Assembly (NCBI GenBank): GCA_016865035.1
Contig: CP018227.1
Coordinates: forward strand, 3,005,501 to 3,069,500
DNA: 64,000 nucleotides
Source: Kordiimonadales bacterium IMCC3096
GTDB taxonomy: Bacteria; Pseudomonadota; Alphaproteobacteria; Minwuiales; Minwuiaceae
Direction of reading: 5' to 3'
A program made the position numbers and the translations under genes. The notes below the pieces were generated by a model, which was not told the origin of the DNA, did not search any database, and saw only the letters and a program-made list of their open reading frames with translations. How positions within the stretch are numbered: position 1 is the first letter of the stretch; every line of letters starts with the position of its first letter. Positions 1 through 8,194 of this stretch are shown in pieces.

Positions 1-665
1 CAGATCGCAAAGACGATGATCAGCAGGCAGGTGAAGGCGATCCAGAAGGTCCCCCTGACGGCCCAGCGGTAGGCCAGGCGGTCTGTCGAGACAAGGAAAT
101 GAACCCAGACGCCGTCGTTCAGGGTGGTGGCAAAGATCAGCTTGCGGCGGCTGGGCAGCAGGTCGGGTTCCGGCGGCCCGTCCAGCGCACGGGCGCGGTC
201 AGGTCCATCCCGGTCGAGACCGGGCCTGCCGTCGCGATCCCCTGCGTGATCCTGATCGTGGTCCTCGTCCCGGGGCGGCACGATCACCAGCGGGCGACCG
301 CGCAGGGCAGGCAGGTTGCGATCGACGAAGCGGCGGATGCCACGTTGCATGTCGCCGTGAAACTCGTGGTCATGGTCCGCACCGGGTGGTGGCCCGGGGC
401 GTATGCGCACGCCCAGCGTCGGACCCGAAATGACCCGCGCCAGCGCCTGCCGCTCTGCCGGTGCCGTACGGTCGAGCAGGATGACGATCTGCTCCGTCCG
501 GCGCGCGGTATGATCCAGCAGACGACGCGCCGTGTCCGCCCGGTCCTTCGCGTACCAGCCGATGGTGATGGCCAGCGCGATGGCCAGCAGCAGCATCAGG
601 ACCAGCGCAAGCCGCCCCGCCACGCCGCCGACATGCAGGCGGTTCAGGAAGCGGTGACGTCGCAT
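1..665 (-). CDS. Sensor histidine kinase, N-terminal part (cut by window edge)
   Basis: Reading leftwards from an ATG at 665, the frame stays open to base 1, giving 221 residues of an incomplete protein. A first membrane helix lies at about residues 18-37 and a second begins at about 205, so residues 38-204 form a periplasmic sensor domain. That domain is rich in Asp and His (clusters near 97-104 and 133-156), which suggests metal sensing; this is inference. The kinase core lies beyond the window, so the call rests on topology and on the start overlapping the end of the response regulator gene by 22 bases, the usual regulator-kinase operon arrangement. Confidence 0.75.
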   Translation of the reverse strand, partial: MRRHRFLNRLHVGGVAGRLALVLMLLLAIALAITIGWYAKDRADTARRLLDHTARRTEQIVILLDRTAPAERQALARVISGPTLGVRIRPGPPPGADHDHEFHGDMQRGIRRFVDRNLPALRGRPLVIVPPRDEDHDQDHAGDRDGRPGLDRDGPDRARALDGPPEPDLLPSRRKLIFATTLNDGVWVHFLVSTDRLAYRWAVRGTFWIAFTCLLIIVFAI

Positions 666-1372
666 GAGAAGTAATAGCCTCCATGCCGGACCGTCTTGAA
701 CATGCGCGGGTTCTTCGGGTCCTCACCCAGCTTGCGCCGCAGGCGGCTGAGGGCAACATCGATGGACCGGTCGAACGGGCCCAGCGACCGGCCAGTGGTC
801 AGGTCAGCCAACTGGTCACGGCTTAGGATCTGCTGCGGACGCTCGGCGAAGGCCTCCAGCATGTCGAACTCCCCGGACGTCAGGGTCACCAGCGTCCCCT
901 CCGGATCACGCAGTTCCCGCGCGGCGAGATCGATCTGCCAGCCCTCGAACGTCAGCACACGCGGGCGTTCGCCGCTGCCGCCGTCCTGCTCCGCCGTATC
1001 GCCCGTGCGGCGCAGCACGGCGCGGATGCGGGCCAGCAGCTCGCGCGGGTTGAAGGGTTTGGGCAGATAGTCGTCCGCGCCCACCTCCAGTCCCACGATC
1101 CTGTCCGCTTCCTCCCCCAGCGCGGTCAGCATGATGATCGGGGTCTTGACGCCACTGCCGCGCAGGCGACGGCAGATGGCAAGTCCGTCCTCCCCCGGCA
1201 TCATCAGGTCCAGGACCAGCAGGTCGAAACGGCCCGTGGCAAGCTTCGCGTCCATCTCCCGCCCGTCGCGGGCGGTGTCGACGCGCAGTTCGTGGCGGAC
1301 CAGAAACCGCGCCAGCAGGTCGCGGATTTCCCGGTCGTCATCGATGATCAGCAGATGCGGTGTCCGTTGCAT
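644..1372 (-). CDS. OmpR/PhoB-family response regulator
   Basis: A 242-residue DNA-binding response regulator. The receiver domain (about 5-120) has the acidic pocket DDD at 11-13, the phosphoacceptor Asp55 in LVLDLMMPGEDG, Thr83 and Lys105 (LPKPF). The C-terminal half (about 140-240) is an OmpR-type winged helix with the FEDVS-like pattern replaced by FDMLEAF and a final YYF hairpin. The ATG at 1372 is preferred; an in-frame TTG at 1381 would add three residues. It is followed by the kinase gene, overlapping it, and is divergent from a Spy/CpxP-like gene, as in CpxAR-CpxP and ZraSR-ZraP loci. It probably binds the GTAAC boxes at 1417-1459. Confidence 0.93.
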   Translation of the reverse strand: MQRTPHLLIIDDDREIRDLLARFLVRHELRVDTARDGREMDAKLATGRFDLLVLDLMMPGEDGLAICRRLRGSGVKTPIIMLTALGEEADRIVGLEVGADDYLPKPFNPRELLARIRAVLRRTGDTAEQDGGSGERPRVLTFEGWQIDLAARELRDPEGTLVTLTSGEFDMLEAFAERPQQILSRDQLADLTTGRSLGPFDRSIDVALSRLRRKLGEDPKNPRMFKTVRHGGYYFSCDVTAS

Positions 1373-1416
1373 GCCTCTCAATATAAGACCCGGAGCCTGC
1401 GGTGCGGCAGCTTTTC

Positions 1417-1459
1417 GTAACTGCTTGTAACCATCCGGTCAGGTGTTACCGACCGTTAC
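1417..1459. promoter_or_regulatory. Mirrored GTAAC direct-repeat boxes, probable response-regulator operator
   Basis: GTAAC occurs at 1417-1421 and 1427-1431, and its complement GTTAC at 1445-1449 and 1455-1459. Each pair is GTAAC-N5-GTAAC, the spacing of direct-repeat sites bound by OmpR/CpxR-type regulators (the enterobacterial CpxR box is GTAAA-N5-GTAAA). The two pairs face opposite ways about a centre near 1438, in the gap between the divergent regulator (start 1372) and Spy-like gene (start 1569). This suggests autoregulation together with control of the periplasmic protein. Confidence 0.65.
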
Positions 1460-1568
1460 CGAACGTTGCACCCGGCGGGTCGAAGGGCGCGCATCAATGG
1501 CCCATGTCTGGGGGGCGCCGGGATCATCCGGCAGACAGATCAACGACCTCGGACAAGGAGATGAGGAA

Positions 1569-2081
1569 ATGAACAAGCGTCTCAAGATCATGCTGGTGAG
1601 CGCCGTTGCTGCGGTGGGTGTCACCGCCGGTGCCGCGGCCCTGCATGCCCAGTCCGGTGACGGCTACGGCCACCACGCGCGCATGGGCGGACACCACGGC
1701 GGCATGAAGTATGTGTGCAGCAATGGTCAGGAGCGTCTGGAGGATGTGATCATCTTCGCCGACATCCGCCTCGGCATCCGCGATGACCAGCAGGCGGCCT
1801 GGGACACCTTCGCGGCGTCGGTTCGCGACGGCGGCAAGGAACTGCTGACGGCCTGTGACAGCATGGAGGTCCTGCGCGGCGGCTCGGCGCCCGAACGGCT
1901 GGCCGAGATGGAAGGCGTGATGGAAAAGGCCCTGGGCGCGCTGAAGCAGATCCGCACCTCCTTCGACCCGCTCTATGCCGTGCTGGATGAAGACCAGAAG
2001 GCCACCCTGGAACGCCTGACCCGCCGGGGCCATCATGGCCACCACGATGACGACCGGGACGAGATGCCCCGCAAGGGCTGA
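1569..2081 (+). CDS. Spy/CpxP/ZraP-like periplasmic His-rich protein
   Basis: A 170-residue exported protein. Residues 1-28 form a Sec signal peptide ending in ALHAQ. His/Met/Gly-rich stretches follow at about 35-47 (GYGHHARMGGHHGGM) and at the C-terminus (HHGHHDDD). The middle is helical, with LxxxQ-type motifs resembling the LTxxQ signature (DDQQAAWDTF and DEDQKATLERL). Such proteins are small periplasmic chaperones or metal-binding stress proteins. The ATG at 1569 is chosen because AAGGAG precedes it and the signal peptide begins there; a longer open frame starts at 1443 but would place the signal peptide internally. The gene is divergent from the two-component system and is its likely target. 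Confidence 0.85.
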   Translation: MNKRLKIMLVSAVAAVGVTAGAAALHAQSGDGYGHHARMGGHHGGMKYVCSNGQERLEDVIIFADIRLGIRDDQQAAWDTFAASVRDGGKELLTACDSMEVLRGGSAPERLAEMEGVMEKALGALKQIRTSFDPLYAVLDEDQKATLERLTRRGHHGHHDDDRDEMPRKG

Positions 2082-2103
2082 TTGGTTCCCGCTGACCTTG
2101 ATT

Positions 2104-2141
2104 GAAGGGCCTCCTTTCCAGGAATGGAAACGGGGCCCTTC
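2104..2141 (+). terminator. Hairpin terminator after the Spy-like gene
   Basis: GAAGGGCC at 2104-2111 pairs with GGCCCTTC at 2134-2141, and an inner TTTCC/GGAAA stem extends it. The hairpin begins 22 bases after the stop codon. The following T-tract is weak (TGCCTGTTC), so efficiency is uncertain. Confidence 0.55.
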
Positions 2142-2194
2142 TGCCTGTTCAAGCTGCAACGGGCATGTGTGGTTCCGTGATCGGAAGGTACGAT

Positions 2195-2518
2195 CTACCC
2201 AGTACGCTTCGCGGAGACATGAAGGCTGATGCCCTCCACGGATTCCAGATATGACAGGATCGCGAACAGGTTCTCGGCACGGGGGTTTCCGTCGGGACCA
2301 AGCATCCGCATCAGGCTCTTCGGATTGCGCTGAACCCCTTGCCCCAGCGCCTCGAAGCCGACAGTTGCATTGACATAGTCCCGCAGGATGATCTTTCCGG
2401 CATCAACGTCACCAGCAAGGAATGTATCCACAGCCTCGCGCAGCAAGCCAACACGAAACTCGGGGTCGCGCGATGCGCGTGCCATGACGGTAGTGCGGAA
2501 ATCTCTCGTGAGAGGCAT
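2195..2518 (-). CDS. Addiction-module antidote protein (HigA-like, HTH)
   Basis: A 107-residue protein of the type of putative addiction-module antidotes (XRE-like helix-turn-helix, cytoplasmic). The central part, with VGFEALGQGVQRNPKSLMRML, has the typical antidote signature of a helix-turn-helix followed by a conserved leucine-rich helix (ENLFAILSYLE). The gene begins 6 bases after the stop of the RelE/HigB-like toxin, so the toxin comes first, as in higBA modules. It should neutralise the toxin and repress the pair's promoter. Confidence 0.85.
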   Translation of the reverse strand: MPLTRDFRTTVMARASRDPEFRVGLLREAVDTFLAGDVDAGKIILRDYVNATVGFEALGQGVQRNPKSLMRMLGPDGNPRAENLFAILSYLESVEGISLHVSAKRTG

Positions 2519-2524
2519 GGCTGC

Positions 2525-2854
2525 TTATCCTCTGTCCCGTCTCGCCAGATAGTCCGACCAGAATGCCCGCGCGCGCGAAATATCGGCTTGCTGGCGCCGT
2601 TTCGTTCCGCCGGTCAGCAAAATCACGATCCTTGCGCCATCCTGACCGAAATAAATCCTGTATCCTGGCCCGAACGTCAGGCGACGCTCCAGTACTCCAC
2701 CGCCCACGGGTTTGATGTCGCCCATGTTGCCCGCTTCCATCCGTGCGATGGCTGTGCGGATCTTCAGCGCAGCTTGACTGTCGAGTTCATCGAACCATTG
2801 CGCGAAGGGGCTGCTACCATCGACAAGTTCGTAGAGGGCAATTTCGAACTTCAT
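2525..2854 (-). CDS. RelE/HigB-type toxin (phage Gp49-like family)
   Basis: A 109-residue toxin of the addiction-module killer family. Recognisable parts are an N-terminal FAQWFDEL helix, the DIKPVGGGVLERRLTFGPGYRIYF strand region, and the C-terminal GGTKRRQQADISRARAFW with conserved basic residues. RelE-superfamily members are mostly ribosome-dependent mRNA endonucleases; that activity is inferred here. The module sits alone between the Spy-like gene and ftsK, with no other mobile gene nearby. Confidence 0.87.
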   Translation of the reverse strand: MKFEIALYELVDGSSPFAQWFDELDSQAALKIRTAIARMEAGNMGDIKPVGGGVLERRLTFGPGYRIYFGQDGARIVILLTGGTKRRQQADISRARAFWSDYLARRDRG

Positions 2855-2857
2855 TAT

Positions 2858-2874
2858 GGTAACATATTTGTTCC
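2858..2874. promoter_or_regulatory. Candidate autoregulatory operator of the toxin-antitoxin pair
   Basis: An imperfect palindrome (GGTAACA-TATT-TGTTCC) lies 4-20 bases upstream of the toxin start, in an unusually AT-rich patch. Antidotes of this class usually bind such a site. The call rests on position and symmetry only. Confidence 0.35.
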
Positions 2875-2897
2875 CAATTGCAAGCGCTCAGCCGACT

Positions 2898-5288
2898 CTA
2901 CTCCTCGTCCGGGTTCCGCAGCAGGACCTCGCGTTTGCCCTTGTGATCGGGTTCGGAGACCATGCCCTGGGCTTCCATCTCGTCGATGATGCCGGCGGCG
3001 CGGTTGTAGCCGATCTTGAGCTGGCGCTGGATGAAGCTGGTGGAGGCCTTGCCGGCGCGGGCGACGATCTCGACCGCCTCGTCGAACATGGGTTCGTCGA
3101 TGGAGCCGCCGCTGGCCGTGAAGCCTTCCTCCTCCTCATCGTCGCGGGTCACTTCCTCCAGATATTCCGGACGGCCCGTCTTGGAAATCCACTTGGCGAT
3201 GCGCTCCACGTCGCTGTCGGAGACGAAGGGGCCATGCACGCGCAGCAGCCTGGTGCCATTCGGCTGATAGAGCATGTCACCCTGACCCAGAAGCTGCTCC
3301 GCCCCCTGTTCGCCCAGGATCGTGCGGCTGTCGATCTTGGAGGTGACGGAGAAGCTGATGCGGGTCGGGAAGTTGGCCTTGATCGTGCCGGTGATGACAT
3401 CGACGGAGGGCCGCTGCGTCGCCATGATCAGATGGATGCCGGCGGCGCGGGCCATCTGGGCGAGACGCTGGATCGCGCCCTCGATGTCCTTGCCGGCCAC
3501 CAGCATCAGGTCGGCCATCTCGTCCACGACGATGACGATCTGCGGCATGGGGGAGGAGTCCAGCTCCACATCCTCGAACACCGCCTCGCTGCTCTCCGGA
3601 TCGAAGCCGGTCTGCACCCGCTTGGTCAGGTTCTCGCCTGCCGACGTGGCTGCCGCCAGCCGCTCGTTGAAGGCTGCGATGTTGCGCACGTTCAGCTCCG
3701 ACATGCGGCGATAGCGCTGCTCCATCTCCTTCACCGCCCATTTCAGGGCGACGACCGCCTTCTTCGGATCGGTGACCACGGGCGTCAGCAGATGCGGAAT
3801 GCCCTCATAGACCGAGAGTTCCAGCATCTTCGGATCGATCATGATCATGCGGCACTGTTCCGGGCGCAGGCGGTAGAGCAGGGACAGGATCATGGTGTTC
3901 ACGGCCACCGACTTGCCCGATCCGGTGGTGCCCGCGATCAGCAGATGCGGCATCCGCGCCAGATCGGCGTAGACCGGCGACCCGCCGATGTCCTTGCCCA
4001 GGGCCATGGTCAGGGTGCCGGGGCCGGTATGGAACTTCTCGCCGGTCAGCATCTCGCGGAAATAGACCACTTCCCGGGTGCTGTTGGGCAGTTCGATGCC
4101 GAGCGCATCGCGGCCCGGCACCACCGCGACACGGGCGGAGATGGCACTCATGGAGCGCGCGATGTCGTCGGCCAGGCCGATCACCCGCGATGACTTGGTG
4201 CCCGGTGCGGGCTTCAGTTCGTAGAGGGTGACAACGGGACCGGCGCGGACATCGGTGATCTCGCCCTTGACGCCGAAGTCGTCGAGCACGCTTTCCAGCA
4301 TCCGTGCATTGGCCTGCAGTTCCTCGTCGCTGGCCCGCTCCGGGTAGTCGGCGGCGGTGGGTTCGTAGAGCAGCGAGAGCGGCGGCAGCAGATCGCCTGC
4401 ATCCTCCAGATCCGGCTCGGGCTCCAGATCGAGCTCGGGCTCCACCTTGCGGTCCTTCGGCGCGGGCTTCGCCTTGGCCTTCCGGGCCGGTTTCCCCGCC
4501 GGGGCCGATGTCCGTTTCGGGCTGTCGGCTGACGGCCTGATCGTCGGTTCGGCCCGCTCCTCGGCGTCCTCCCGCGGTGCCCGCTTCAGTGTTGGCAGGC
4601 TGATCCGGGGCAGCCGGAGGCGAGGCAGGCTGGGAAGGGACCATGACCGCGCCTTGCGCTGCGCGACAGTCTTGCTGCTGTTTCGGTTGAAGGCCCTGGC
4701 AATCATCCAGGCAAACGGCGCGCCGAACCAGTGCAGCGGAATGGCCGATGCGGCGACCAGCAGGCCCAGTCCCAGGAAGGTGAAGCCCGCCGCAAGCGCG
4801 GTGTAGCCCAGGGGCGGCAGTTCGGGAACCATGAGCACCAGCCCTGAAATCCAGGTGCCCACGAGGCCGCCCGTGACCAGCGGCTCCAGTGCCATGTCCG
4901 GTGCCCCGAGGGCGAAGCCGGTCGCCGCCAGAATCCCGCCCGTGATCCAGGCAAGCCCGCGCAAGCGCAACCGGCTGGCGCGCTGGTGCACGACCTCCCG
5001 CACACCATGACAGAGCGGTATGGCGAACAGCAGCAGGGAGACCGGACCCATGATCTGCAGGGCCAGATCGGCGATCACCGCGCCCGGCAGGCCCAGCAGA
5101 TTGGTGGCCGGGGTGCCGGTGGCAACGTTCCAGCTCGGGTCCGCGGGGTTGTGGGTCGCGACCGCAGCCAGGGCGAGGGCGGACAGGGCAATCACCAGCA
5201 GACCGGCGATCTCCTGCAGGCGGCGACGCAGGAAACGCTTCAGTTCCGGCGGTGCGAAACCCATTCGTGCACGGGCGGTTCCTGCCAT
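2898..5288 (-). CDS. ftsK: DNA translocase FtsK
   Basis: A 796-residue FtsK/SpoIIIE translocase that couples chromosome segregation to cell division at the septum. The N-terminal 200 residues hold four or five membrane helices. A Lys/Pro/Glu-rich linker spans about 205-300. The alpha/beta motor follows, with Walker A at 453-460 (GTTGSGKS) and Walker B at 584-590 (IVIVVDE). The C-terminal gamma winged helix is at about 727-796 (SFIQRQLKIGYNRAAGIIDEME) and should read KOPS and contact XerD. The gene begins 10 bases after the aminotransferase stop and is probably co-transcribed with it. Confidence 0.97.
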   Translation of the reverse strand: MAGTARARMGFAPPELKRFLRRRLQEIAGLLVIALSALALAAVATHNPADPSWNVATGTPATNLLGLPGAVIADLALQIMGPVSLLLFAIPLCHGVREVVHQRASRLRLRGLAWITGGILAATGFALGAPDMALEPLVTGGLVGTWISGLVLMVPELPPLGYTALAAGFTFLGLGLLVAASAIPLHWFGAPFAWMIARAFNRNSSKTVAQRKARSWSLPSLPRLRLPRISLPTLKRAPREDAEERAEPTIRPSADSPKRTSAPAGKPARKAKAKPAPKDRKVEPELDLEPEPDLEDAGDLLPPLSLLYEPTAADYPERASDEELQANARMLESVLDDFGVKGEITDVRAGPVVTLYELKPAPGTKSSRVIGLADDIARSMSAISARVAVVPGRDALGIELPNSTREVVYFREMLTGEKFHTGPGTLTMALGKDIGGSPVYADLARMPHLLIAGTTGSGKSVAVNTMILSLLYRLRPEQCRMIMIDPKMLELSVYEGIPHLLTPVVTDPKKAVVALKWAVKEMEQRYRRMSELNVRNIAAFNERLAAATSAGENLTKRVQTGFDPESSEAVFEDVELDSSPMPQIVIVVDEMADLMLVAGKDIEGAIQRLAQMARAAGIHLIMATQRPSVDVITGTIKANFPTRISFSVTSKIDSRTILGEQGAEQLLGQGDMLYQPNGTRLLRVHGPFVSDSDVERIAKWISKTGRPEYLEEVTRDDEEEEGFTASGGSIDEPMFDEAVEIVARAGKASTSFIQRQLKIGYNRAAGIIDEMEAQGMVSEPDHKGKREVLLRNPDEE

Positions 5289-5298
5289 GATGCTGTCC

Positions 5299-6507
5299 TC
5301 AACTGTCCATCAGTGCGGCAAGGCGCTTCAGCGCCTCACCGGTCGTTGCGTGATCCTGTACCAGGGCCAGCCGCACGTAGCGCTCCCCCGGGTTGCTGCC
5401 GTCGGGTTCCTCGCGCGCCAGATAGCCGCCGGGCAGGACGCGCACGCCGGCCTCCGTCCAGGCCCGGTGGGCGAAGGCCGCACCGTCGCCGACATCCAGC
5501 CAGACGAAGAAGCCGCCTGCCGGCCGGTAGTAGCCGGGGCGGTTGCCCAGAAGGCTGTCGGCCAGATCGAACAGGGCGCGATAGTGCTGGCGCGTCTGTT
5601 CGACATGGGCCTCGTCGCGCCACAGTGCCTCGGAGGCGGCGGCGATGGGGCCGGGCAGCGGTGCGCCGCCGAAACTGCGCAGCTTGGCGAAGCGCTTCAC
5701 CATCTCCGGGTCGCCTGCCATGAAACCGGACCTGAGGCCGGGTGCGCTGGACCGCTTCGACAGGGAGTGGAAGACCACGACATTGCGGAACCGGTCCGGG
5801 GTGGCGGCGGCGACTTCCAGCCCGCCCACCGGCGGGGCCTCGTCATAGATCTCCGCGTAGCACTCATCCAGAGCCAGAACGAAATCATGCGCCCTGGCCA
5901 GATCGACCACGCGCCTCAGATAGGCCCTGTCGGCAATCGCCCCCTGCGGATTGCCGGGGGAACAGAGGTACATCAGCGCCGTGCGCGACAGGGTTTCCGC
6001 GTCGAGTGTGTCCAGATCCGGCAGAAAACCGTTCTCCCGGATCGCGGGCATCAGCCGGATCTCCGCCCCCGCCATGGTCGCCGCACCCAGATAGCACTGG
6101 TAGAACGGGTTCGGTGTCAGGACCAGCGGACGGGTGGCCGCGCGCACGGCGGGCACCGCGATCTGCGCCAGCGCAAAAAGGCCCTCCCGCGTGCCATTCA
6201 GCGGAATGACCTCCGTTTCCGGGTCGATGCCCTGTCCGGCGCCAAGCCCGTAGCGGCGGTCCAGCCATTCGGCAATGGCCCGGCGCAGGCCGGGGGTGCC
6301 GTTGACCGCCGGATACTTGCCGAAATCCCCGGCGGCGGCGGTCAGCGCCTGCATGAGCAGCGGCGGCGCGCCAAGCTGCGGTTCCCCCAGCGCCATGCTG
6401 ATCGGTTCCGCCCCCTCCGGCCCGCCTGCCGGTGCATCACCCAGCAGATCACGCAGCCGCTGAAACGGATAATCGGTCAGGAGATCGAGTCGCTGGTTGA
6501 CCATCAT
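5299..6507 (-). CDS. dapC: PLP aminotransferase, DapC-like (N-succinyldiaminopimelate aminotransferase)
   Basis: A 402-residue fold-type I class I/II aminotransferase. It carries SPGNPQG, the PLP-pairing Asp in LALDECYAEIYD, and the Schiff-base Lys in HSLSKRSSAPGLRSG. The opening LDLLTDYPFQRLRDLL is typical of proteins annotated as succinyldiaminopimelate transaminase, which act in lysine and peptidoglycan precursor synthesis. The ATG at 6507 (or 6504) is preferred over an upstream TTG at 6561 because family members begin just before this motif. It is upstream of ftsK in the same operon. Substrate specificity cannot be proven from sequence. Confidence 0.82.
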   Translation of the reverse strand: MMVNQRLDLLTDYPFQRLRDLLGDAPAGGPEGAEPISMALGEPQLGAPPLLMQALTAAAGDFGKYPAVNGTPGLRRAIAEWLDRRYGLGAGQGIDPETEVIPLNGTREGLFALAQIAVPAVRAATRPLVLTPNPFYQCYLGAATMAGAEIRLMPAIRENGFLPDLDTLDAETLSRTALMYLCSPGNPQGAIADRAYLRRVVDLARAHDFVLALDECYAEIYDEAPPVGGLEVAAATPDRFRNVVVFHSLSKRSSAPGLRSGFMAGDPEMVKRFAKLRSFGGAPLPGPIAAASEALWRDEAHVEQTRQHYRALFDLADSLLGNRPGYYRPAGGFFVWLDVGDGAAFAHRAWTEAGVRVLPGGYLAREEPDGSNPGERYVRLALVQDHATTGEALKRLAALMDS

Positions 6508-6676
6508 GGGTGCCTGAAGAAAAGAGTCATTGAAATTATGATCTTGATTGTGATTCTGCAACCGATGTGTAAGCGGGGCAAGGGGGTGCGGTGCGAAACC
6601 CGCTTTCCCGCTTGACTTGGCAGGCCACAGGCACCTAAGAAAGCGCGGCTCCGGGCCAAGTGTCCGGTGCTGTTGT

Positions 6677-6752
<76 letters not shown>

Positions 6753-6779
6753 ATTTCCCACTTCCCAGCCTGATCCCGG

Positions 6780-6796
6780 GCCGCCATGCAGGCGGC
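6780..6796 (-). terminator. Weak hairpin after tonB
   Basis: A 6-bp stem (GCCGCC/GGCGGC) with a 5-base loop starts 1 base beyond the tonB stop. No T-tract follows on the minus strand, so it may be only an mRNA-end stabiliser. Confidence 0.3.
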
Positions 6797-6797
6797 G

Positions 6798-7796
6798 TCA
6801 GCGCAGTGCGAACTTCACGGGCACCACCAGTTCGAGCTGGCTCTGCGGCATGAAGTCCGGCATGGCGGGCAGGGGCTGGGCGCGCTGGATCATGGCCTCG
6901 ACTTCGGCGTCGAGCAGGGCGTGGCCGGAGCCCTTTTCGATGCGGAACTCCGTCACCCGCCCGTCGCGATCCATGCGGAAGAACAGCATCGCCGTGCCTT
7001 CCTGCCGTCGCCTTTGCGCCCGGCGGGGGTATTCCTTGTGGCGTTCCAGCCAGTTCAGCAGACGGGTGAGATAGTCCTGCCGCTCACCCGGACTGCCGCC
7101 GCCGGAGCGGGTGCCGCCCTGGCTGGACTTGCCGGCTCCGGACCGGTCACCGGAGCGGCCGCCACCACCGGTCACCAGCGCAGCCTGTTGCACTGCTTCA
7201 CCAGGGCCGCCCGTCCTGACCGCCTCGACGGCAGGCCCGGTCCGGGACGCCGGTGTCGTCACGTTCACGGCAGTCGCTTCCCTCGGTTCGGCGGTCTGAA
7301 CCACCTCCGGCCTCGGGCGCGGCACCGGGAGTGGTGGCGGCGAGACGGCGGCAACGGCCTCGGTCACCGGCTCCGGCGTTGCGTCGGCGGTTTCGATCCC
7401 TTCAGTGACAACCCTTGCCGCCGTCCCGGTCGGGCCTGTGGCTACAACCGGCTGCGGGGCAGGTGAAGTGGCTTCGGCCGGGGCGGGAACGGCGGCGGCC
7501 TCCGGTGCCGCGACGGCTGGCTCAGGTGCAGGCATGGCCTCGGCGACCGGTTCCGCGGTCACTGTTTCTGCCGTCTCCGGTGAGAGGGGGCCGGCTTCCG
7601 CTGGCACGCCTTCGACCTCCGCCACCTCGCCCAAGGCACCTCCCGAAGCGGCAAGGCCGACCTGCATGCCGGACACGCCGGGCAGGGGCGTGCCGCTGGT
7701 CGGTGCCTGCAACAGCATGGCGACGGCGATGGTCGCGTGAAGCAGCAGCGCCACGATCAGGGCCGGGAACCAGCCGGGGGGAGGGATGTGGTTCAT
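6798..7796 (-). CDS. tonB: TonB-family energy transducer
   Basis: A 332-residue TonB-like protein. A single N-terminal membrane anchor lies at about 10-30. A long periplasmic Ala/Pro/Glu/Val-rich spacer follows (about 60-210), then a low-complexity Gly/Ser region. The C-terminal TonB domain is at about 250-332 (YPRRAQRRRQEGTAMLFFRMDRDGRVTEFRIEKGSG, shown here only as its opening YPRRAQRRRQEG and the GRVTEF strand). It should carry proton-motive energy from ExbBD to outer-membrane receptors. The start overlaps the second exbD stop by 4 bases. No TonB-dependent receptor gene is in the window. Confidence 0.92.
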   Translation of the reverse strand: MNHIPPPGWFPALIVALLLHATIAVAMLLQAPTSGTPLPGVSGMQVGLAASGGALGEVAEVEGVPAEAGPLSPETAETVTAEPVAEAMPAPEPAVAAPEAAAVPAPAEATSPAPQPVVATGPTGTAARVVTEGIETADATPEPVTEAVAAVSPPPLPVPRPRPEVVQTAEPREATAVNVTTPASRTGPAVEAVRTGGPGEAVQQAALVTGGGGRSGDRSGAGKSSQGGTRSGGGSPGERQDYLTRLLNWLERHKEYPRRAQRRRQEGTAMLFFRMDRDGRVTEFRIEKGSGHALLDAEVEAMIQRAQPLPAMPDFMPQSQLELVVPVKFALR

Positions 7797-8194
7797 TCGC
7801 CTGCCGGGACGGTCAGCAATTGCATATCCGTCAGGTCGGCGCCACGCAGGCGCTCCATCAGGGCGATAACCCTGATCGCATCCACGGCACCGTCGGCCTT
7901 GACCCGGACTGTGGTCATCGGACTGCGCCCGAAAGCCTCGATCAATGCAGCCTCCGACAGCGGCAGCCCATCAAGCGCCAGTTGGCCCTGCCGGTCGATC
8001 AGGATCAGGTGCGTGTTCCTGTCGGGCGCCGCTTCGGTGACGGAATGCGGCGGGGTGACGGTGAAGGGATCGGTCGCGGAGAGGTGCCCCGCCACCATGA
8101 AGAAGATCAGCAGCAGGAAGACGACGTTGATCAGGGGCAGGACACGATCGTCGTCGTTGCGTGGACGCGTCCTGTGGATGCGGGCGAGGCTCAA
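7793..8194 (-). CDS. exbD: ExbD/TolR-family protein, second copy, lacking the essential Asp
   Basis: A 133-residue single-span ExbD-type protein. The membrane helix is at about 18-38. Its motif reads LPLINVVFLLLIFFM, with Asn23 where ExbD and TolR have the protonatable Asp (as in PLIDVVF of the neighbouring copy). The periplasmic part carries the usual VRVKADGAV strand. The start is a TTG overlapping the stop of the first exbD (TTGA), with GGAG 8 bases before it. It probably forms a heteromeric ExbD pair with the upstream copy. Confidence 0.9.
   Translation of the reverse strand: MSLARIHRTRPRNDDDRVLPLINVVFLLLIFFMVAGHLSATDPFTVTPPHSVTEAAPDRNTHLILIDRQGQLALDGLPLSEAALIEAFGRSPMTTVRVKADGAVDAIRVIALMERLRGADLTDMQLLTVPAGE

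Noticed and set aside
2856-4193. A 445-residue open frame opposite ftsK
   Set aside because: Antisense shadow of ftsK with the same composition bias and no recognisable motif.
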